DNA from: Corynespora cassiicola
Taxonomy: Eukaryota > Ascomycota > Dothideomycetes > Pleosporales > Corynesporascaceae
DNA: 64,000 bases
Assembly (NCBI GenBank): GCA_022059125.1
Contig: JAEUWY010000002.1
Location: 4,588,001 to 4,652,000 of the forward strand
Direction of reading: 5' to 3'
Below are positions 22,412 through 32,934 of this stretch, piece by piece. Every line of letters starts with the position of its first letter. The stretch's first letter is position 1. The position numbers and the translations under genes were made by a program. Under the pieces are notes generated by a model. The model was not told the origin of the DNA. It searched no databases and was given only the letters and a program-made list of their open reading frames with translations.

Positions 22412-23643
22412 GGTGTTTTGGTCCTTCTGGAAAGGCCTGCGGGTGGCGGAGACTCGGCTGGCGGGTGGTTGGAGCTTCGGCGTGGGGTGGTGTTGTCGAG
22501 AGGTGCCTGGAGCTTCGGCTTGGCGGGGCGAGGCCCGCACCGCAGGCGCAGGCGTGTGCCCAGGTGCGATAAGATAAGATGGGGGTCGGGGCGGGCGCAC
22601 GTGACGTGCTGGGCACCTGGGCAGCGGGACAGCGGAGCCACGGCCGCGTCCTGAATTAGACGCTGTGACACATCCGTCAGAGAAGAAACCAGCAACGGAA
22701 AGGCGCCATCTCGTACGAGTCGGCACGAGTCGCGCGCCCTGGGCCCTGGGCAGCTTCGTACAGACTCCGGGCCGCCGCGCACACGGCCGCGTGAGCCTCC
22801 TCCCCTCCCTCGGTCCCTTTGAGCGCAGGCCGGACGGCTGGTTGCAGGGGCTCTCGCGGCGCTGCACAGTGCCTGGAGAGGGCCTGGTCGGCAGGCTTCT
22901 CGACGCTGCACGCCCAGCAATCAAGCGCCGCGGATGGCCTGAGATGCAGCGCGTCGCACGTCCGCAATCCAAACGCCTTCCTGAAACGTTGACTCGCCAA
23001 GCCGAAACAATTCCCTTCGCTATCTGTCCGCTATAACTGGGATAATCTGCGCGCCTCAGCCATGCTTTGAAATCCCCTCCCACAGGCACCGCCATCGCCC
23101 TCGCGCCGCCTGAGCCACGCCTCCAGACACAGTCTCACGTCCTTCTCACCCCGTCCGCGTCCACGTCCACGTCCACTGCCCCCAGTCGCCGTGTCGCTAC
23201 CCGTGGCCTCCAGCACGCAACCCTGGATCAGCTTACGAGCCACAAGCTTCGGGCTTAGCGGGGCATCGTTTTAGCAGTCCTCTAGCGTCCGCGACATTGT
23301 GTGGCTTTCTGCCGGAGCCTGGGTTGGCTGCTCCTCCGCCATATTAAATACTTCGCCATCTGGCATTTATAAGAAGCTGGCCTTCTTGTCCATCTGCCGG
23401 GTCCCCCTCCGCGCCCACGGCATTTCACTTCTCCCCGTTTATTGACCGCACCGCGCGCCCTCCGCATGCGGTAGTACGTCGGTGCCCCCCGTCCTTCGAC
23501 ACCGTCTCCGCCTCGCCCGAGTCCGCCGCACTCCGTCGCTGACACCCCCGAACAAGGGACGCCCGGGTGGGCCTGTAGTAATCAACACCACATCTTCTAC
23601 CTTTTCCTGACTGTACTTTTTTGCGCACATATACACGCACATC
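22412..23643. promoter_or_regulatory. divergent promoter of csn7 and the copper ATPase
   Basis: This 1.2-kb GC-rich spacer lies between two divergent starts. Open frames here are composition artefacts. A short GTCCAC repeat occurs near 23154-23178. No specific metal-response element was recognised. Confidence 0.45.
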
Positions 23644-26600
23644 ATGGCACCCCCGGCGGCTGCCACCAGCAGCACGACCGCCCACATGGCTACCACGACG
23701 CTCAAAGTCGAAGGCATGACCTGCGGCGCCTGCACATCTGCGATTGAATCTGGCTTCCAGGGCGTCAACGGCGTCGGAAACGTCTCGATCAGCTTGGTCA
23801 TGGAGCGCGCTGTCATCCAGCACGACCCGAACACGATAACCGCGGATCAAGTAAAGGAGATAATAGAGGACCGCGGATTCGACGCCGAAGTCCTTTCCAC
23901 CGACCTTCCCACGGCGCACGACGTCGACGACCACTTTTTGAGCGATTCCGATGATGAAGACGAGGTTGCTGGCCAGGCTTCGACCACGACGCTCTCTGTC
24001 GAGGGCATGACATGCGGCGCCTGCACCTCCGCAATCGAGGGTGCATTCAAGGACGTCGCCGGAATCAAATCCTTTAGCATATCCCTCCTTTCTGAGCGCG
24101 CCGTCATCGAGCATGATCCCAGCATCATACCCCCAGAAAAGCTGGCCGAGACCATCGAAGATGTCGGCTTCGACGCCGCGGTTCTTGATACCGTGGTCGC
24201 GGCCCCTCAGAAAAAAGCTGGCAAGAGCCGGAACAAGAGCAAGTCCATGACGACGACCGTCGCTGTCGAAGGCATGACTTGCGGCGCCTGTACCTCGGCC
24301 ATCGAGAGTGGATTCAAGGACGTTGAAGGTGTCTACCAGTTCAATATCAGCTTACTCGCCAACCGCGCCGTACTTGTCCATGACCCGTCAAAGCTCACAG
24401 AGGAACAAATTGTGGAGATCATCGAGGACCGGGGCTTTGATGCCAAGGTCATTTCATCAGTCGACGGCAGCGTCCAACAGTCGTCTTCGGCGAACAATGC
24501 CATCCATCTCAAGGTGTACGGACTGCCCAACTCCACCGCGGCTAGTGAGCTGGAGGCTCTACTTCGTAAGCGACCAGGAATCACCAACGCGACCGTCAAC
24601 TTCAGTACCTCTCGAGCCACCATCCACCGAGAGCAGCAGATTGTCGGTCTCCGGGCCATCGTTGAAGCCATCGAAGCGGCTGGATACAATGCCCTCGTTT
24701 CCGATTCGGACGACAACAATGCTCAACTGGAATCGCTGGCCAAGACAAAGGAGATTCAGGAATGGAGGCATGCTGTGAAATTTTCGGCTTGTTTTGCCGT
24801 TCCAGTTTTCCTCATCAGCATGTTCATCCCTATGTTTTTGCCGTTCCTGGACTTTGGAAGTTTCCGCATCTTCCCTGGCCTCTATTTGGGAGATGTTGTC
24901 TGCTTGGTTCTCACGCTTCCCGTACAGTTTGGTATTGGCAAACGCTTCTATGTTTCTGCTTACAAGTCCCTCAGCCACGGAGCGCCCACCATGGATGTCC
25001 TCGTCGTTCTTGGAACCTCTGCTGCCTTTTTCTTCAGTATTGCCTCTATGCTGGTGTCCATCTGCATGCCGCCGCACTCGAAGCCCACTACTCTATTCGA
25101 CACAAGCACAATGTTGATCACCTTCGTATCTCTTGGGCGATACCTAGAAAACTCGGCCAAGGGACAGACATCCAAGGCTCTGTCGAATCTCATGTCGCTC
25201 GCACCATCTATGGCGACCATTTACGCCGACCCCATCGCTGCTGCAAAGGCTGCTGAAGGCTGGGACGTAACCGAAGAGAAAGCTGAGCGCAGTTCCATGG
25301 AAGGCAACGCCATCGAGGAGCGAACTATTGCTACTGAACTGATTGAAGTGGGCGATGTGGTCATCCTCCGGCCAGGTGACAAGATTCCTGCTGACGGGAC
25401 TGTTACGCGTGGCGAGTCTTACGTGGACGAGAGTATGGTCACCGGTGAGGCTATGCCCATTCTCAAGAAGAAGGGCGCTCCCTTGGTGGCGGGCACGGTC
25501 AACGGCGCAGGTCGACTTGACTTTGCTGTCACCCGTGCTGGTCGTGACACCCAGCTCAGTCAGATCGTGCGCTTGGTTCAGGAGGCTCAGACGAGCCGCG
25601 CCCCAATCCAACGTCTCGCAGATACCGTCGCCGGCTACTTCGTCCCCATCATCCTCACTCTCGGTCTCGCAACTTTTGTTGCCTGGATGGTTCTCAGCCA
25701 TGTTCTACCATACCCACCCAAAGTATTCCTCGATCATGCCAGCGGCGGAAAGCTCATGGTATGTCTCAAGCTCTGCATTGCCGTCATCGTCTTTGCTTGC
25801 CCCTGCGCTCTCGGTCTTGCAACCCCCACCGCAGTCATGGTTGGCACTGGTGTGGGAGCCAGGATGGGTATTCTTGTCAAGGGCGGTGCTGCATTGGAGA
25901 CGGCTACTAAGATCAATCACATTGTCTTCGACAAGACTGGCACCCTTACCATTGGAAAGATGAGCGTCTCAAAGGCCGATATTCAGGGCGAGTGGGCTCA
26001 GGCTGGCTACAAGAAAGACCTCTGGTGGACGCTCATCGGTCTGGCCGAGATGGGCTCTGAACATCCTATTGCCAAAGCCATCGTCGCCTCAGCAAAAGAG
26101 CACCTGCGTGTTGGCTCTGACGGTACTCTGGATGGCTCCGTTGGTGACTTTGAGGCTGTCGTAGGAAAGGGTATTGCTGCAACTGTCGAAGCCGCGCTCT
26201 CCCGTGAGCGTCAGCGCTACCGTGTTCTGATTGGAAACGCCGCATTCCTCTTGTCGGAGGGCGTCAATGTACCTGACTTGATGGAAGAGCCACTTACCCC
26301 GTCTGCCCCTCGTGATGAACCCAGTGGCGGTGTGCGCTCCGCAGGTATCACGACGATCCACACTGCAATCGGCAAGACCTACACCGGAACCCTTGGACTC
26401 TCCGACACCATCAAGCCCTCAGCTCGCGCTGCTGTGCTTGCGCTGCAGCGCCTGGGAATTAGCTCTTCCATTGTTACTGGAGACATGGCTTCTTCTGCCA
26501 TGGTTGTTGCTTCTCAGGTTGGAATCGAGCCTGTTGATGTCCACGCCTCGGCTACGCCGTCAGATAAGAAGGCAATTGTGGCAGACCTCCAGTCTCGCGG

Positions 26601-27153
26601 CTACATTGTTGCCATGGTTGGCGACGGTATCAACGACTCCCCTGCTCTCGCCTCTGCCGACATTGGTATCGCTCTATCGACCGGCACAGATGTGGCCATG
26701 GAGGCTGCTTCCATTGTCCTAATGTCTTCGACGGACCTCCTTGCTATTCCAGCCAGTCTTATTCTCAGCAGGTACATCTTCAACCGCATCAAGATGAACC
26801 TTGCATGGGCATGCATGTACAACTTTGTCGGACTTCCGTTCGCCATGGGCTTCTTCCTGCCCTGGGGACTGTCTTTGCATCCCATGGCTGCCGGCGCCGC
26901 AATGGCGTCCTCGTCCGTCTCGGTCGTGCTCAGTAGCTTGCACCTGAACTTCTGGCGCAGGCCCAAGTGGCTCAAGGTCTCCGTTTTGGATCCCAGTGCC
27001 ACGGTGCCGGAAAACGAAAGGGGGGCCGAGGAGTTGGACGAACGCAGCGTCATTGGAACTTTCATTGACTGGATCAAGGATACCATCGCAGCTAGGAGGA
27101 GGAACAGGGAAGAGGCGGGCTACGTCCCTCTCCGAGACATGGGCGATGCGTGA
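23644..27153 (+). CDS. CCC2: copper-transporting P1B-type ATPase
   Basis: This is a single exon of 1169 aa. Three N-terminal heavy-metal domains carry GMTCGAC (Cys pairs near residues 27/30, 124/127 and 213/216). A fourth HMA-like fold near 285-360 lacks the Cys pair. The core has TGEAMP (about 600), the membrane CPC metal site (about 719-721), the phosphorylated Asp in DKTGT (about 763), SEHP, and GDGIND (about 993). This is the signature of ATP-driven Cu+ pumps, which load cuproenzymes in the late Golgi or export copper. Which role applies cannot be told from sequence. The long N-terminus and C-terminal cytosolic tail favour the Ccc2/ATP7 type over short bacterial-like exporters. Confidence 0.95.
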   Translation: MAPPAAATSSTTAHMATTTLKVEGMTCGACTSAIESGFQGVNGVGNVSISLVMERAVIQHDPNTITADQVKEIIEDRGFDAEVLSTDLPTAHDVDDHFLSDSDDEDEVAGQASTTTLSVEGMTCGACTSAIEGAFKDVAGIKSFSISLLSERAVIEHDPSIIPPEKLAETIEDVGFDAAVLDTVVAAPQKKAGKSRNKSKSMTTTVAVEGMTCGACTSAIESGFKDVEGVYQFNISLLANRAVLVHDPSKLTEEQIVEIIEDRGFDAKVISSVDGSVQQSSSANNAIHLKVYGLPNSTAASELEALLRKRPGITNATVNFSTSRATIHREQQIVGLRAIVEAIEAAGYNALVSDSDDNNAQLESLAKTKEIQEWRHAVKFSACFAVPVFLISMFIPMFLPFLDFGSFRIFPGLYLGDVVCLVLTLPVQFGIGKRFYVSAYKSLSHGAPTMDVLVVLGTSAAFFFSIASMLVSICMPPHSKPTTLFDTSTMLITFVSLGRYLENSAKGQTSKALSNLMSLAPSMATIYADPIAAAKAAEGWDVTEEKAERSSMEGNAIEERTIATELIEVGDVVILRPGDKIPADGTVTRGESYVDESMVTGEAMPILKKKGAPLVAGTVNGAGRLDFAVTRAGRDTQLSQIVRLVQEAQTSRAPIQRLADTVAGYFVPIILTLGLATFVAWMVLSHVLPYPPKVFLDHASGGKLMVCLKLCIAVIVFACPCALGLATPTAVMVGTGVGARMGILVKGGAALETATKINHIVFDKTGTLTIGKMSVSKADIQGEWAQAGYKKDLWWTLIGLAEMGSEHPIAKAIVASAKEHLRVGSDGTLDGSVGDFEAVVGKGIAATVEAALSRERQRYRVLIGNAAFLLSEGVNVPDLMEEPLTPSAPRDEPSGGVRSAGITTIHTAIGKTYTGTLGLSDTIKPSARAAVLALQRLGISSSIVTGDMASSAMVVASQVGIEPVDVHASATPSDKKAIVADLQSRGYIVAMVGDGINDSPALASADIGIALSTGTDVAMEAASIVLMSSTDLLAIPASLILSRYIFNRIKMNLAWACMYNFVGLPFAMGFFLPWGLSLHPMAAGAAMASSSVSVVLSSLHLNFWRRPKWLKVSVLDPSATVPENERGAEELDERSVIGTFIDWIKDTIAARRRNREEAGYVPLRDMGDA

Positions 27154-27759
27154 TAGATGGCCCAGGCGTTGTAAGAGCAAAAGGAAGAAGTCGGCATTGA
27201 TTTTGGAGCATTGTTTGCGTTGAGGATACCACGATTTTCATCACATTTCCTTTTTTCTTCCTCTGTATAGCATCGTATCTGGGATTTGTAGATATGCGTC
27301 CCGACCCGTTTTCCTTGAATATATCGTTTCGCCCGACTTGGGTCGGAGGGTTTACACTTCTGTCACATGATGCCGAGTGAACCTCAACACCCGTGGACCA
27401 CATGCTTCCCCTAAGCCCGATAACAAATGTCAAGGGGGCGGTGAGATTGCTGTCAAGTGCCAGTTTGATAGTCCCCAATGCAGCTAGACGTGTGCCCGCA
27501 TGACGGGCGGAACCGCGGTCCAGCCGTATCCGTATGGCGCATCCACGAGTAATGCCTTCTCGCGTGCTTGTCGTCACCCTGACCTTCGATAAGCCAAGCA
27601 CGAACAACGCACGCCGCAAAACACTGCCACAAACCCCCCGCCCATCCTCCCGGCCGCGTCTTGTCTGCCCCTCGCGTTCGATTCCGCGAACGCCGCATCC
27701 TGTATTACCACTCCCTCGACCTCGCGTGGACCGCATCGAGAAAAAAAAGAGCGGTGAAA
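27154..27759. other. intergenic, no gene seen
   Basis: This stretch holds the 3' flank of the copper ATPase and the promoter of the Rab gene. It is moderately GC-rich, and an A-rich run lies just before the Rab ATG. No repeat or RNA gene was recognised. Confidence 0.55.
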
Positions 27760-28912
27760 ATGGGCAGGGCGCGCGCTAGCAGCACTGCGTCCACCAGGAG
27801 TGGTGAGCCGCCGACACAAGTAGGTATGGGAGCCGAGGAAGGATACGAGTCGCTGCTAACATGTGGGAAACATAGGAGCTCGGGAGCATGTACGATTATC
27901 TAGCCAAAGTTATCCTGCTGGGACCGAGCGGAGCTGGGAAGTGCGTCATCTACCCGTCGTCGCGATAAGCCGTCTTGATACTGACTTGGAGATACCAGGT
28001 CGTGTATTCTGCACCGCTTCGTGAAGAGTGAATGTACGACTCTCCCACCTCGTCACCCTATGCCAGAGGAAGCTTCAAGAAAACAAGGGCATGCGCTAAT
28101 CCGTGCGCGCAGGGCGAGTCCTCAGCTCCCAGACCATCGGCGTCGAATTCTCCTCCAAAATCGTACACATTACGCCCCGCAACGGACCCCGCAAGCGCAT
28201 AAAGCTCCAGCTCTGGGACACGGCGGGCACCGAGCGCTTCCGCTCCGTGTCCCGGTCCTACTACCGCGGCGCCGCCGGCGCCATCCTCGTCTACGACGTG
28301 AGCAACTGGCGCTCCTTTGACGGCCTCAAGACATTCCTCGACGATGCGCGCGCACTTGCCGGCCCCAACCTGACGATGATCCTCGCGGGGAACAAGAATG
28401 ACGTGACGGAGGGTTCTTCGGGTGCGGACGGGGGCGCGTGGGGCAGTTATGGTAGCGAGGCGAGCGATGGGCTGGGTCTGCCGCCGCCTACGCCCAACTC
28501 GCAGTCGAGTCGGGCGCCGAGCTTGGGGCTGAGCAAGAGCGCGACTGTGGCGCCCGAGGGCAAGGAGGTCCCGACCGAGACGGCGTCGCGGTGGGCGGGA
28601 AACAATGGCATACCCGTCGCAGTGGAGGTGTCGGCCCTCAATGGGGAGAATGTGGATGAGCTTTTTAACCGCCTGGCCAGGATGATTTTGACCAAGATTG
28701 AGCTGGGCGAGATTGATCCGGATGATCCATCCTCAGGGATTCAGTACGGAGAGTTGGGTTGGGCGGATAACGATGATGGGAGTCTCAAGAGCGGGTTCGG
28801 CGACGAGGGTGTGAGATATCGCCGGCGGGGAAAGAAGCCAGGGACGCAGCGGAGAGAATGGGAAGAGGTATTCCGACTGTCAGGCTCGAGGCGGCGGCGT
28901 GGGTGCTGCTAA
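27760..28912 (+). CDS. Rab-family GTPase, Rab4-like
   Basis: The exons are 27760..27819, 27876..27940, 27999..28033 and 28113..28912; 319 aa. Phases close through three introns of 56-79 bp, one of which splits the Lys codon of the P-loop GPSGAGKS. The switch regions TIGVEF and WDTAGTERFRSV, then GNKNDV and the EVSALNGENV motif, define a Rab. YRGAAGAILVYD is closest to Rab2/4/14. The C-terminus RRRRGCC is a double-geranylgeranylation site, so it acts on endosomal or Golgi membranes. Two features are odd: the usual catalytic Gln of DTAGQE is Thr, and about 65 Ser/Gly/Pro-rich residues are inserted between GNKND and the SA motif. Confidence 0.9.
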
Positions 28913-30073
28913 TGTCTGCCCATGATGCGGAGCAGAGTAGGACGCGGCCAGGAGCGGTCTTACTCGAGTATCGAGGGGAGGATATCGTGCCTCATTCCAC
29001 CATACTGCACCGCACCGCACCGCACCGCACCACGATCTTTGACATGTACGGCGTTGACGGCACCATATCGTTCTTTTTCCACACCCGTTTGAACGGAACG
29101 CGCACTTGGTTTTGTGTCCATGGCGCCTTCACCTTGCATTCGCTTCTTTGGCATCCAGCGTAACATACCCATTGGTCTTGGTTTGGCATGAATTGTTTTG
29201 CTGGAATTTCAGAGTACATAATGGTAATCCTAATGAGATTGGAGGGTCTCTTTCTTGGATGATTGGGGTTACGGAAGCTCGTTCGTGACGAAGGGTATGT
29301 TGCTGCTGTACATGGTTGCCATGATTCTTACGCCTGTATGTTTTTGTGATGTATTCTACTTTTTTTCTTTCTGCGAATAGAAGAAGAACGATTATCATGG
29401 TATCCCCAGGGCTGACATGGCGCAGCCACAGGGCTGGCCGCCTCCTCGGAACGAGCCTAGCGAGATCGTCTGGCGTTCCGAGATCTGGTCAAGGTTTCGT
29501 CATGATCGCGTGCCAGCTTTTTGGATCAACCACCGTCCCCAGCGGCAGCCCTTCTCAGGAGCCGTCTCCCAATCCAAGCAAGAAGATTCTACTCGGTTCA
29601 ATCGACTTCGGAGCTTCGGAGTCGCATCTACCCGCCAGCAGATAAACGAAACAGCATATGATACCTCGGCAGTTTTCAGGCGTGGGTCAACCGCCACGCC
29701 ATTGCCATGCGCCTTCGACGGCGATTCCGAGAGATTCCAAGAATCACTGTCGCGTGTGGTTCCTGCGTTAGTGGCCGACAGAGCAGAGACCTTTTTTTCG
29801 ATTTCGTCACCGAGAGTTATTAAAGGCTAGGCCCGCCCATCTCCCTTTGCCATCCACTTTTCCTGCAGCTTCGATTGCGGGTGTCGCGTGCTTCATTGCT
29901 GACATTGTGCCCTTGCCCCAAACGCTTTCTTCCACGTCTTGCACCGCCAAAGCATACGCCAAGGGCTTGACACTGACCAGAATTTGAAATATACATACGA
30001 AATCACGTTGTCGCTCCTCCGCGCCTTCCGAAGCCTCCCCCGCCCCGTCGAGCTGCATCTCGCACCTCGCAAG
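28913..30073. other. intergenic, no convincing gene
   Basis: An ACCGC pentamer run occurs near 29008-29031. An open frame of 137 codons at 29417-29830 has no recognisable domain and no clear start context, and is not called. The rest is ordinary spacer and the promoter of the following hydrolase. Confidence 0.5.
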
Positions 30074-31641
30074 ATGACTTGGCTCACCCGCTTCAACCCC
30101 ACCCCCGCGTTCCCGCCATATACGGGACCCTACAAGGTCGGGAGCGCCGATGTCGAGATCCCCACCGCCGAGCTAGGTGATGAGGAGAAGAAGCAGCCCA
30201 CGGTGGCGTTTCGCGTGTTCTATCCGTGCTTAGACGATGGCAAGGCCGCGAGCGGCGTGAGGTGGCTGCCCAGCCCGCAGAGGGAATTTCTCGGGGCTTA
30301 TGCCAGGTTTCTTGGGGCGGGGAATGCATTTAGCCAGATGTTCTCGTACGTTTAGCATGTGTGCAAATATGGACAATGTGGTGTTAACAGAGCGGCAGGT
30401 TGATCCCCCAGCTTCTATACTACATTACGATTCCCGTCCACGCCAACGCCGAGATCCTCGAGCCGGCAACAAAGTCGAAACGATGGCCAGTCATGGTATT
30501 TTCACACGGATTGGGCGGTTCGCGGAATGCATACTCGCATATTTGCGGTTCATTGGCGAGCCACGGCATGGTGGTTTTTGCGCCTGACCACCGCGACGGA
30601 AGCGCGCCGATATCGTTTATCCACACGCCAGACGAGAAGGAGAAGCTGAAGAAGGTAGAGTACAAGAGGGTTGCCCACAAAGCGTCCACAGAGGTGTACG
30701 AAGCGCGAGACGAGCAGCTCAAGACGAGGTTGTGGGAAATGAATCTGGTCCATGAAGCGATCCTGAAGCTCGATGCCGGCAAATTATTCAAGAACGTAGC
30801 AGAGGGACAGAAGAAAGATTCAAAGGATCTCCTCTCCATGTTCGCCAACAAACTCGCCGTCCATGAGCCTGGCTCAATAGCCTTCGCTGGCCATTCGTTC
30901 GGCGCTGCCACGACCGTCCAATTCGTAAAGTCCGTCTTCTACCGCCCTACCTCTCCGGTATCAGACTACACCCCGCTCTTCACACCTTCCGATTCCTCAC
31001 CATTGATCCGCCAAATCACCCCCTCGACCCCTATCGCCCTCCTCGACCTCTGGACCCTCCCCCTCCACTCACCCCACACATCCTACCTCCGCAGCAAACC
31101 CATGCCCTGCTACGCCTCACCCCAGGGCGGCAAGAACCTCATCGCCATCCTCTCCGAGGCCTTCTACAAGTGGACCGCCAACCTCAACGACACCAAGCGC
31201 GCCATCGCGAAGCCGCCCGGCAGCGACAGGCCCGGCCCCCACATCTTTTACCCCGTCGCCTCGGCGCACCTCTCGCAGTCCGACTTTGGCGTTCTGTTCC
31301 CCTGGGTCACGACCAAGATTTTCGGCGCAAAGGAGCCGGAGCGCGTGCTCAGGCTCAATGCGAGGGCGGTTCTGCAGGTGTTGAGGGAAGCGGGTGTTGA
31401 GGTGGCGGATACGCGGGTGGAGGATTTGGAGCTGGAGGGGGAGGGGGAGGTCAAGCTCGGGGAGGATGTCAAGGATGAGAGGATCTTGAGTAGGAAGGGG
31501 CAGGGTGTTAGGGGGTGGGTTTCGCTGAGTGCGGAGCCGGAGACGGAGGAGAGGGAGACGAGTAAAGGGCCTGGGGATGCGGTGGTGGAGGGGGAGGTTC
31601 TGGGGGAGGTGGTTACGGAGAGGGAGAGAAGTGAGACTTGA
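30074..31641 (+). CDS. platelet-activating factor acetylhydrolase (intracellular/plasma type)
   Basis: The exons are 30074..30345 and 30399..31641 with a 53-bp intron; 504 aa. The N-terminus (FPPYTGPYKVGSADVEIP..RVFYPC) and PVMVFSHGLGGSRNAYSHICGSLASHG match the PAF-acetylhydrolase family (Lp-PLA2/type II). The nucleophile elbow GHSFGA places Ser near residue 257. PIALLDLWTLPL probably supplies the catalytic Asp and SAHLSQSDF the His. No signal peptide is seen, so it is probably intracellular and hydrolyses short or oxidised acyl groups at sn-2. A charged, low-complexity tail of about 90 residues follows the core. It differs strongly from the secreted paralogue-like protein at 9226. Confidence 0.9.
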
Positions 31642-32934
31642 ATTTTGGGGATTATGTTGGTGTTGGCGTTCTCACTGGAGTATTCCTCGTGCTGGGTGTC
31701 AGCATCAAAGACGGATATACGCGCATGGGAATTTAGATGTGCCAAGAGGACAAGATTATCGCTGCTCTAACAGAGTAGTCTTAGATATACATTGCACTAT
31801 GTAGAATTAATGTTTGCTTTCAACCGGCTCAAACTCTGCTAGAAATCCTGCATAAGAGCGAAGCGGAGTTGATCCCGCCTTGGTTACTGATATAGTGCAT
31901 GAGAGTGGGGTATGATGGCTACACAGCATTCTCCGGACGAAGGTTTGCAATCAGACGGCGGTATGGCACCATGATAAGCCCTTTTTCTTTTCCGTCTTGG
32001 TACTTGTTAGCATGCGCAAGGCCGAAAAAGGGAAGAAAATAAAAAAAGAAAAGAAGACCATACACTGGACATGGGTTGACTTCAGCATCTGAGTGGTTGA
32101 TCCCCGTAGCAATAATTGGATCCAAGACGTCGGGTAGACGTATGTGTGGCGACACGACCACGATAAAAGCACAAAGGTGAGAAAATGATTGCTCGCGTTT
32201 GCTCAATTCACCCCGACAAAAGTCTGGATAGAGACGATCGCCTTGCCCCCCCGACCCACACGCACACACGGCCAGAAGGGGACATGGCGCCAAACGGGCC
32301 TGCATGCCGCGGCCGGGTCCCCTCGCTCCAGTTGGTCAGATGACTGCGCGTCCCCACGACGTGTCGGCGCTAACGCCCGACAGCCTTGGCAGTTCAACCA
32401 AATCCGACCTAGATCCCTCCTCCCACCCTGATAGTGTCACCCTGTTTCAACTGCCCCGAGAGCGGGCGCCCCACAATCGCGAAATACGGACGCGCGCTCC
32501 TGAGTCCCGCCGCTCCTGACATCACCCATCCACAACACGGCGACAACCCACATTGCCATCCGCCGGCCGCCTGCGCAAGCGACCGTTGTCGAACGCGCCC
32601 ATGCATGGCGGTGGCGTGACCTCCCGGACCACGACCCATCTCCTTTCCACAGATATTCGCTTCCAGCGCCCCAGGAGAGAGACTTCGCGCGCGCGCGCGC
32701 GAAGCAGAGACACAATACGTCCCACTTGACCCATCCTTGAACTCGAAAAAGCAACCCTCAGCCACCAATCCTCCAAACCACAAAACCACCCCGCTCCCTC
32801 CCACCCCGTCGTTCGTTTTCTCCGCCGCTCCATGCGCTGAGTCGCATTGCTGGTAAAAGTAAAGGCTCACCCCGCTGGTTCGGCATTCCTCTCTCTCTCT
32901 CACACACACTGTGTCACACATGTACACCGGAACC
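31642..32934. other. intergenic; promoter of the SRA gene
   Basis: No convincing gene was seen. The 3' half is C-rich. A perfect 22-bp palindrome dominated by alternating CG lies at 32683-32704. CT and CA dinucleotide runs (about 32889-32910) precede the start of the SRA gene. Confidence 0.55.
32683..32704. repeat. 22-bp CG-alternating palindrome
   Basis: CTTC and GAAG bracket 14 bases of alternating C and G, giving a perfect palindrome able to form a hairpin or left-handed DNA. It lies about 230 bp upstream of the SRA-domain gene start. Confidence 0.7.

Noticed and set aside
22100..23095. Frame of 331 codons extending csn7 upstream
   Set aside because: The part before the ATG at 22411 is Arg/Pro-rich spacer translation; the family's N-terminus starts exactly at 22411.
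28985..29035. ACCGC run as a CRISPR-like or telomeric repeat
   Set aside because: It is a short pentamer slippage tract without spacers and not a telomere motif.
29417..29830. Open frame of 137 codons between the Rab and hydrolase genes
   Set aside because: There is no domain, no intron signal and no clear start context; it may be chance or a poorly conserved small protein.
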